Source: Physella acuta
Lineage: Eukaryota > Mollusca > Gastropoda > Physidae
DNA: 64,000 bases
NCBI RefSeq assembly: GCF_028476545.1
Contig: NW_026732738.1
Span: forward strand, 62,001 to 126,000
Direction of reading: 5' to 3'
Made by a program: the position numbers and the translations under genes. Positions 55,841 through 64,000 of the stretch are shown in pieces. Below the pieces are notes generated by a model, which had not been told where the DNA came from, did no database searches, and saw only the letters and a program-made list of their open reading frames with translations. Positions within the stretch are counted from its first letter, which is position 1. Every line of letters starts with the position of its first letter.

Positions 55841-58210
55841 TTCTGAAGCCACAATACTTTATGCTCAACATATATCCATTCTTCAACAAAAATGTGAATT
55901 TAAAAGCCGCATTAATCCAACTTTCAGTGCCAATCCAGTCAGCCAGGTATCCATGAATGAACAACACTTTATGTAATCCTGCATTATGAAATTATGAATT
56001 AATTTTTTATAAATATATAACTTGAATTTCCACTGTTGTTAAATAGCACTAGCACTATTAATGATATCACTTCAGTTTAAATGTATTAACAGGCCTGTCA
56101 CATTAGAAATAGAAATATTTAATGACATTATTATAACGAGTCTGACTAGACGAATTAAAAAAAATATAGCCTACTGTGTTATGGTTTATTAACCTAGTGA
56201 CTAGTGTAACATACTAAAACTAATTAGATCTAGATAGTCCCTAGTAGCAGAGACACTTTTGATGTTATCACATAATTTTAATTTTTTTTTAAATGTAGGC
56301 CTACATTAATCATTATAATTAGGCCTAATTATAATACATCTATAGATTCTAGCTAGATTTAATATAGAGTTAGACAGTTAATCTAGAAATCTAGACTAGA
56401 TTTAAGATTTAAATACTTAGGCCTAATGTTAATTAATTTATAATTAGGCCTAGGCCATGGATGGCTTAATCCTAATTAATTAGGCCCTAAATAGTAAATA
56501 ATTAAAAACACATCACTAGAACACTAGAACTTAAGACCTGGACTAGAAAAACCATGTAAAACAATAAGTTTATAGATCTAGTTTATAGAGATTTTATAGA
56601 GATTTAGAAAGAAGAGTATAATAATGTATGTAGTATGTAGGCCTATAGATCTAGATCTAGAAAATCTAGATCTATCTAGATCTAGATCTAGATTCTAGAT
56701 TTCTAGATCTAGAATCTAGATCTAGATTCTAGATCTAAATTAAAAGAAAAATTTAGGCCTACTAATTTAGTAATTTAGCATAACTTTTAGTTTTAGATTT
56801 AAATATTTTACAGAGGCTAATTTTAATTACTGAATTTCTAGATAACAGTTTTTAACACATGCAATTTTTATTTTTAATCTACGAAAGTTTAAGATTCGGA
56901 TTTCAAGAACAGCGATTGTAGGGTGATAAAAAGTTAAAATAACACTACGGCCGTTGCTTGCACTTCAAACCGCTGGAACACACTACATCACTAACCCCCA
57001 AAACTTACACAAACTAGCGTTTTCTACATTCTACAGTAAAAATCCTATTACACTTGTAATGTAGGTCACACCTCTTTTTGTAGGTGTGGTCACATTATTT
57101 CAAATTTGGCACAAAGAACTCACAATTTTATTAGTCACAATCAAAAAATGTCCTTTTTGGAATCGTCTGATAATAATTTTAAAACTTGACACGGTTCGTA
57201 TACTCCAAGACTGACTTTTAATCCTAGCCTCTCTGTTGATCCGTGACTGACGAATACCCCCATGTGTTATCCTGTGTTGAGGTCAATGCTGACGTCACGA
57301 AGTAGACCAAAGCCTGAGTTACTCCAGTTACTCGAGGGTCATACAGGGTCAAAGGGACGCTATTCTGTTTAACTCTTACGAAAAATGTTAACCAGCACCA
57401 TTATTTCCCTTATTTATTTTTCACCACGGATATAAGGGGTATCCCATTATAACATTTTAGACCTCCCTCCCCTACTCCGCACGCGTCTAGTTTCGACTAA
57501 CCAAACACCCCCTCCGATGTGGACTTCCACAAAACGTTAGTATGCCTCTCACTGACTCTCAAATATTATTTACAATTTCATGCATTAACTTATCTGTGGA
57601 TATACTATTTTCAGGAATGTTTATTTTTAGGCTTACAAATTAAAAGCAGAATCCAAAGTGTAGTGAGAAAAATAAGTAGGAATATAGATCTAGGAATAAA
57701 TACATATATTATTTGTTTTAATAATTCTCCCATTACCAACCAATAATATAGTAACTTATTGTCTGTAGGCCTAATGAGAATTAAATATATTTCACAAATC
57801 ATAGCAATGTTTAATTATCTACTGCTTTTTGTGTTCTTAAAAGATTTTTTATCATAACGATAAGGTATGGGTCAGATCACTGTATTGCTCACACACCTCT
57901 TTACTGGTAACTGCAAAAACACGTTTCATAGAGCAATTAATTCCTTTTTCAAAAGCCATGAATCTGATTGTAATGTAAAATAAACCACTTGAATTTTGCT
58001 CATTCATCTTTTGGTGTCAGTTTTACTCTTATCCACAGTGTTTTTCTAAACTAAATTTACCCGCGGAAAAATGAAAAATGTTCTATATCCTGCTGACAGA
58101 CAAGAGACCCGCGTTTCCCTTCCTGATACTGATAGTATTGACATATCAAAGATAAGCAAAATCGTATTCTACGGGGGCACACTTGTGAGTTAAGATCGAT
58201 CTGTAGGTGG
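55841..58210. other. AT-rich intergenic spacer
   Basis: No gene recognised. At 56290-56480 AGGCCTA motifs are dense; at 56640-56740 overlapping TCTAGATC palindromes form a short satellite-like block. Another GACGTCA-containing stretch lies near 57291. Confidence 0.6.
56640..56740. repeat. Palindromic AGATCTAGATCTAG cluster
   Basis: Overlapping AGATCT/CTAGAT units with little else for about 100 bp; self-complementary at many offsets. Confidence 0.85.
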
Positions 58211-58218
58211 TTGTCAGT

Positions 58219-58374
58219 CAGTGTTTCTTCCACACTTTTTTTTTATCTTGGAGGTGGGGTGGGGGGGGGGGGGGGGCACTTGAAATTTTCGAGGGCGGGG
58301 GGGGGGGGGGCAGACTCAAATTTTTTTTTGGGGGGGGCGGACGGCGGACACTGTTAAGCCTGGAAGAAACTCTG
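58219..58374. mobile_element. Short hAT-like MITE, 156 bp
   Basis: Ends CAGTGTTTCTTCCA (58219) and TGGAAGAAACTCTG (to 58374) are inverted repeats with one mismatch. Flanks TTGTCAGT (58211-58218) and TTGACAGT (58375-58382) form an 8 bp duplication with one mismatch. The interior is mostly G runs. Confidence 0.75.
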
Positions 58375-58508
58375 TTGACAGTCTATATGCACCAGGAATA
58401 ACAGCAGATGTACAGAAGCGGAAGTGGATAGACCTTGAGGCAAAAAAAAAAAAAACGGCTCTCACATGCCTGGCTCTGAGCTATAAGGGGCCAGTGAGCC
58501 AAAAAGTA

Positions 58509-58618
<110 letters not shown>

Positions 58619-58757
58619 ATTTGCGATGAATTGTTAAAAATATGATATTTAGGGGGTCATTCATAAATGACGTCACGTTTTTTTTTGGACGATTTTTACC
58701 TCCCCCATCCCATCCGTCACACATCGTCACAAAAAGCCGCAGTCCCATCTAAAATGA

Positions 58758-60077
58758 CAGTGGCGTAGCTAGGATTTTCGGGCCCCTATGTAAAAATTAT
58801 TATTGGGCTCCTACGTCAATCTGTAAAATATGTATGTTATACGTCCTGTATAGTTATACGATGTTATTATGCAGTACCCCGTAACGTAAAACACCTTTAA
58901 TTGTATATCACGTTTATGTTAAAGCAAACTAACAACTTAACATTTAATTAACCTAACACAGTAACATCACAAGGCGGTGGCGGAGGTGTCACTATTTGGG
59001 AGTGACAACATGACGAAACTCGTAAAATTTAATGTCATAACTATGTTTTATCCAGTTAAAATAATAAAATATTAAGCAGAGGGGGTAACACTCCACCGGA
59101 AATGCCAAATCTTTGGAGGGGTGGGGGTGGGTGACACTCACTAAACGTACAGGGTGATACCGATCCTTGGGACGGCACTAACCAAACACAATTTTTAAAA
59201 AGTTGCTGATGATTTATTTCGATTTGTTGTTATCTTTCTTTCAAGTTTGCAATGATTAATATTTTCCTTGAGATCCATTTTAGCTGCTTTTGTATGCTCG
59301 ATAATAAGAATGGCTAAGTTACAGACCAAAGGGCATATCTACAATTTGTTTCATAACACCATCATAATGGGGCGCCCGAATAGGCTACTATTGTCGGGGC
59401 GCTGGAGGACACCCTTTATTTTATTGTCATTGATTATTGTAGCCCTCCGTATCCCTATGGCATGGCGCTCATTAAAACAAGTATATGTGCCGTAGTGCTC
59501 ACGGGAGAACCCGGGGCGTCGGCTGGTGCACCTGTGCAGTTTGGCCATTGCAGGAAGCCCAATCAACTGACCCCAGGTGCTGAGAAACTTTATTAAAAAT
59601 AAATTAGATCAGCAAAAAAAAATTCTCATTAAGATTAAAACTAGTAGAAAAACATTGACAAATGTTGGACTTAGCTTGGTGTGAAAACACTGTCCACAGC
59701 GGGGGGGGGGGGGGGGGGGGGGGGGGAGAGGATGCTCATCTCACAAAAGTCAATGGTCAAGTTTATATATATTCTAATTCTTTCAACGGCTTTTCCGGCC
59801 TGTAAGTGTTATTAATACCGACGATGAGCCCAATGCGAACACCCCCCCCCCCCCTCATACACTGAATGTCACTACCTCTACAGTTAGAAAGGTCTGGGGG
59901 CCTTTTTGGAACTTTTGTAGAAAAGAAACTGGATTTTCATTTTCTTTTTAAAATTATTTTAATAAAAGAACTATAAAAGTTACAGTGTAAAAGTTATAAT
60001 AAATTATTTTCTTTAAAGAGGGAAAAAGGGCCCCTATTTTCCTTGGGCCCCTATGCCTTGCTTACGCTAGCTTTACA
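58758..60077. mobile_element. Possible degraded hAT-like element, about 1.3 kb
   Basis: The left end CAGTGGCGTAGCTAGGATTT followed by GGGCCCCTATG is echoed inverted near 60051-60077 (GGGCCCCTATGCCTTGCTTA then CGCTAGC). The ends are imperfect and no clean target duplication is seen. The interior has no recognisable transposase. Confidence 0.45.
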
Positions 60078-60147
60078 GTAGCCAGAGTTTCTTCCAGTTA
60101 TTCATTATTAGGTACTATTGGAAATTACACATTTTTGCGCCCCCCCC

Positions 60148-60210
60148 CCCCCCCCATGGATAGCGCCCTAGGCGACCGCCTTGTTCGCCTTATAGGTAGC
60201 GCCGGCCCTG
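60148..60210. mobile_element. Single hAT-type terminus (CAGGGCCGGCGCTACC)
   Basis: On the minus strand a sequence starts CAGGGCCGGCGCTACCTATA and runs through GGCGGTCGCCTAGGGCGC, a widespread hAT-like terminal pattern. The partner end was not found, so this is probably a fragment. Confidence 0.5.
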
Positions 60211-60622
60211 CCAGGGGCTATATAATTCTTGACCTAATTCTATAAGGTCTTTTTTTTCCTCAAAAGATTGTCAACAAAAGAAAAGCGCTCAATAAATAAA
60301 TACCGTCACACAAGGGCCTATAAAATTATTGTCTAATGATATTTGTACTTGGACCTCCGCTCCGTCGCGCGCTCTTTAAAATATTTGTTTCGCTAGCTTA
60401 TTGCGTTCATTTTTTAATATAGATATCTATATATTTTGCACCGGAAAAAGTATCGTTGTCTAAAAATGGCGCTGTATGTTTTCCTCTGCTGTGGGAAATG
60501 TTTACATATTTAGATCTAGATCTATTATTTGTAATGAATATTTTTAGATGAATAAAATCAAATAACTTAGAGACTTGGCTCTATCAAGCATTTAGATTTC
60601 GATTTATAATTTACTTTCAAGA
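60211..60622 (+). promoter_or_regulatory. Likely promoter and 5' UTR of the DAXX-like gene
   Basis: ACCGGAA (ETS-like, about 60440) and AAAATGGCGCT (YY1-like, 60463-60473) occur together, a common arrangement in TATA-less housekeeping promoters. If transcription starts upstream of 60466, an ATG there opens a 15-codon upstream frame ending at 60513. Site assignments are by eye. Confidence 0.35.
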
Positions 60623-63573
60623 ATGGATTTTTCACCAGAAGAAGCATATCTTGAGGTATGGTAATTTTTAAAATTTCAATAGGGGGCCTACAACGAAACA
60701 ATGGACTCAAACGAGAATAGTGAATTTACTAGATTCTAGACCTAGATCTCTAGATTCTAGTCTCTAAGCTGAGAATAGTGAAGTCTCAGAAGTATTTAAA
60801 AGGCCGATTAATCATAAAATATTTTTAAAATCATGTGCGATGCTATCAAAATTTTATCAAAATAACGAAGTGACTACGCATCTCGCAGGTTGGATTTGCC
60901 GTCTTGTGATTGAAAATGCTAACGTTGTTACTGTCTTAAAGAGTTAAAATATCCTGTCGTGACATAGGCCTACACTACTCCTGCTACAACAGTCCTCTAC
61001 TTTACACCATTACAAACTTTTTTAGAGTACCACCACAGTGACGGAAATCAAAACAAATTAACCAGGCCTATTGAATCTAAATCATATAAACAATAACCGT
61101 GTACATATATATATATATACATATATATCTTATCTATCAATGAATTACTACATTTACTTATTTAATTATGTATCATGCTTTTAATTTTCAGTCTAATTGT
61201 TTGTTGATTCTTATTGACTAATTTGATGAATTTTAATTATGCTAATTAATAGTAATTAGGCCTAATTATATAGGCCTAGGCCTATTCACATGTATTAGTA
61301 ATTAATAAGTTGGCTAAGTCTAATTGTAGTAAGCCAACTCTCATTAATTTCCAGTGATCAACACAAAATTGTGGTTCGGGGATTTTAAGTAGGCCTAAGT
61401 GTCATAATAAATTTCTAGCATCCTACAGTCCGGTTGAAAGATTGACAAAATAGACAAATAGTGTCCATTAAAATCAAAACATATTATTAGTAGCCTACCG
61501 ACAGAGTGTACTACTACTGTCCAATAATAAATCTCATATCCCATTTCTTAAACAAATATTACTAACAAGGTTGGAAGTGTAACCTTTGATTCAAGAAGGA
61601 GAGTGAATGGTATTGAAACAACAAAGCTGTTTCTTTGATAGTAAAAATAAAATATGCAGGAAATATGTAATTTCATTCCTTTATTAATTAATTAGTTAAA
61701 TAAATATCGCTAATGAAAATAAAAGGGTAGTTTATTTAGGCCTACTTAGTTTATTAGTTTTATTTTGCTAAGTTACGACACACAATATGAGACGGGATGG
61801 CCTAAACACTAGAGCACTAGGCTGCTAACCCAAAAGCCTCAAGTTCAAATCTGGGTCTAAGTCAGTAGAATGTCCCTAAGCCCAGCTCTGATGGGTACTT
61901 AACTCACATTAAAGAAAGTAAAGGCAGCTGGGCATTGTGCTGCCCAATAGATCGTGGAGGCTAAATGGGATTCTTTACTTTTTTTGTTTTGCCACACTCA
62001 CACTGTATGCGTGATATATGGCCTGACCTATTTAAATGAGATTGTTTATATTATTGTTTTGAAGTTACTTTATAAATAAAGTGATTTATTTAAACAGGCA
62101 TTCATGTTTCAGTTATTTGAATTTAGACATGGCTATAAAAATGGCTGGAGCAAAGCCTAGATGATAACGGCTATCATATATATTGTTGTAATGTATATAT
62201 ACAGGCATATATATATATATATATATACATACACACACTACTTTTTGCTTAACCTTTTAGCTATCAGTTGATTGGTTCAAGTTTCGCCATTTATTTGAAG
62301 AAACATTGAGTCAAAATGAACACAAAAACAAGCTTACAGAACTATAGTTAAATACATTTTTTATTTCAGTTCCTGAACTTCTGTTCTCAAGCTTTGAAAG
62401 GAGAAGATCCGAAATTTTTGGAATTAATCAAAAAAAGATTTAGAGCTTGCAGTGAAGAATTCCGTAACTCAGAAAAAATGGTGAGGCTGTTAAAAGAAAC
62501 ACAAACTAATATGGAGAACGAAATGTCAAGGATGTTTGTGCATTTAAAAGATCTGCTGACAGAACTTAAGGCTAGTTCATCTTCCAAATATTTTAAAACA
62601 CAGAAGCTGTCTGAGCATAAGAAGAGATCATTTTCCCCTGATAGTGGAACTAAAGTTGACTGCAATCCAAGGCCTCCTAAGATAATGAACTGCAGTGTTA
62701 TCCTCACTAAGGCTGATGATTCAGATGGTTATTCCTCACCAGTGGATGTTTATTTGGATACAGCTAGAGACAACTCGTGTTCTATCAGTGATGGCAATGT
62801 AAACAATGCAATGGAAATTCACATTGCTGATAGTGAAACTGATGCTCATTCAGATATTTCAAGTGCAAAAAGGGATAGCTGTGTTGAAGCAGGTAGAAGA
62901 AAATTGTCAACATTTTTTGTTGATTGTTCAGGCTCACCGGATATTCAGGTGATTCAAGCCTCATCCAGACTCACTGATGACAGCTCTTTCTCACATAAAC
63001 CAAAAAACTTGGAAGAGAAATCTGAAGCTTTTTTACTTAATGAAGCCTCATCTACCAACTCCATCTCAGCCATATCTCCTTGTGAAAAAGATGAATTAAC
63101 AAACTTAAATAGTATTGAAGAAAACTCTGGTGTAAGCAATGGCTTAGAAAAAGATAGCTCAAATAATGAGTTTCCAGGTAAAGTAAGTGATGCACACACA
63201 TGCCCAGATACACTTGATAGTACTGTGTTAAAAATTCAGGATGAAAAATGTGTGAGTCATTCTAATATACTGCACTCTGAACCTTTGAGTGATGTAAAGC
63301 CAGATGAAGATTCTCATAATCCAAGAAAAGTGAATCAGGACCAGGAACATGTACTGCAGCCAGACCCAAATCCTGGGCTAGATAAAATGTCACAACAGCC
63401 CAATGGTGAGACTCAGGTACCACCCTCTGCTGTGACGGACAGTGTTAAGAGTGACAGCGTTAAGGAACCTAAGCGTGGTACACTTCTCCCTGTGGAGACT
63501 AGCAAGGCTACAGGGAGTGGGAGATTCAGCGAACTGTTTCCCAGTAAAAAAAGAGAGATGGGCTCTGTTAGCG
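60623..63573 (+). CDS. daxx: DAXX-like histone chaperone, 5' part (two exons, runs off window)
   Basis: Exon 1 60623-60655 (MDFSPEEAYLE, donor GAG|GTATGG) joins exon 2 62370-63573 (acceptor TTTCAG|TTC, donor GCG|GTAAGT) in phase 0; exon 2 ends after one base of a codon. Residues about 10-75 (FLNFCSQALKGEDPKF through MFVHLKDLLTELKASSSSK) match, from memory, the Daxx helical-bundle domain of human DAXX (FVDYCS..., LYVYINEL..VLKAHS). Residues about 80-412 are a Ser/Asp/Glu-rich, apparently disordered linker with a possible SUMO-interacting stretch DIQVIQ. The H3.3/H4-binding domain expected of DAXX would lie in later exons beyond 64000. DAXX acts in the nucleus with ATRX in H3.3 deposition and in PML bodies; that role here is inferred. 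Confidence 0.68.
60656..62369 (+). other. DAXX-like gene intron 1
   Basis: A 1,714 bp AT-rich intron with TCTAGAT and AGGCCTA motifs, short (AT)n runs near 61107 and 62207, and a SINE at about 61790-61985. Confidence 0.7.
61790..61985 (+). mobile_element. tRNA-derived SINE, molluscan type
   Basis: The 5' part has an A-box-like TGGCCTAAACACTAGAGCAC and a B-box-like AGTTCAAATCTGGG about 40 bp apart, typical of a tRNA-related pol III promoter. The body (GATGGGTACTTAACTCACAT, AAAGTAAAGGCAGCTGGGCA, TTGTGCTGCCCA) resembles the conserved body of gastropod and bivalve SINEs. The 3' end is not sharply defined. Confidence 0.7.
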
Positions 63574-64000
63574 GTAAGTAATTGTATCTTAGAGCATTAT
63601 TTAATTTAAATATATTGATCTGCTAATTTAGTTTAGTCAGCCTCATATCAAATGGTACCATACTGTGATACGTTATATTTCAACCAACTGTAATGCATCC
63701 TATTTTTCATCGCTGTGACCATACTTTGAAACAGTTTGAGTCCTCTTTAAAAATGACAAGATAATAGGCTAGGATTTTCAACCTGGCGTACTCTACCAGA
63801 TGTTGGTGGCAACAATAGTAGTGAACACCTGCTACCATATTTCAACCATGTTTACAGAAGGTGGAACTGAAAAGTTGTATGGCAACACCTTTGTTAAATG
63901 TTATCTAGAGTTCACAGTTCTATGCACATTGTGAAGTGGGACATGTACAGTGGCTAGCCACCTTTACTACTCCCATAGGTCAAGACTGATTTATTACAAG
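63574..64000 (+). other. DAXX-like gene intron 2, partial
   Basis: Begins at GTAAGT. Unique sequence to the window end, no acceptor or exon recognised. Confidence 0.6.

Overview
This is animal nuclear DNA: intron-rich genes with GT-AG splicing, hAT- and Harbinger-like MITEs, a tRNA-derived SINE and an extreme load of minisatellites. The SINE body type, the TCTAGATC- and AGGCCTA-rich AT-rich spacers and the gene set suggest a mollusc, most likely a gastropod (inference; species not identified). No virus-like or LTR element and no bacterial gene was recognised.

Two genes are visible. The first fills positions 36-55437 on the minus strand. It encodes a Mesh / SUSD2-type membrane protein with a signal sequence, NIDO, Ig-like/E-set region, AMOP, VWD with a GDPH motif, Sushi, one membrane span and a short tail. 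I placed 17 coding exons from splice sites, reading phase and domain continuity, giving a model of about 1,047 residues; exon 1's start and whether the last exon is terminal are uncertain. The second starts at 60623 on the plus strand, 5.2 kb away and divergent. It is the 5' part of a DAXX-like gene: an 11-codon first exon, a 1.7 kb intron holding a SINE, then a 1.2 kb exon with a Daxx helical-bundle-like region and a long polar linker. It runs off the window.

Layout. 1-8.8 kb: exons 4-17 of mesh with short introns, many containing tandem duplications that touch or span splice sites. 8.98-12.17 kb: a near-perfect 56 x 57 bp array whose unit is the exon 3/intron 3 boundary itself. 12.3-16.1 kb: a dimeric 67 bp array filling intron 2. 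16.4-16.8 kb: a Harbinger-like MITE. 17.1-55.2 kb: one 38 kb intron that splits the NIDO domain and holds about 29 tandem arrays of mostly unrelated sequence, together roughly 45% of the intron, plus a hAT MITE with perfect target-site duplications. 55.4-60.6 kb: AT-rich intergenic DNA with hAT-like pieces and a long (AT)n run. 60.6-64 kb: DAXX-like gene.

The most unusual feature is the mesh gene's recurrent tandem duplication of its own splice junctions: 56 copies of one 5' splice site, an intron built largely of copies of its two ends, and a duplicated exon 6 donor. The many long open frames over the arrays arise because several periods are multiples of three and the units lack stops; they are not credible proteins.
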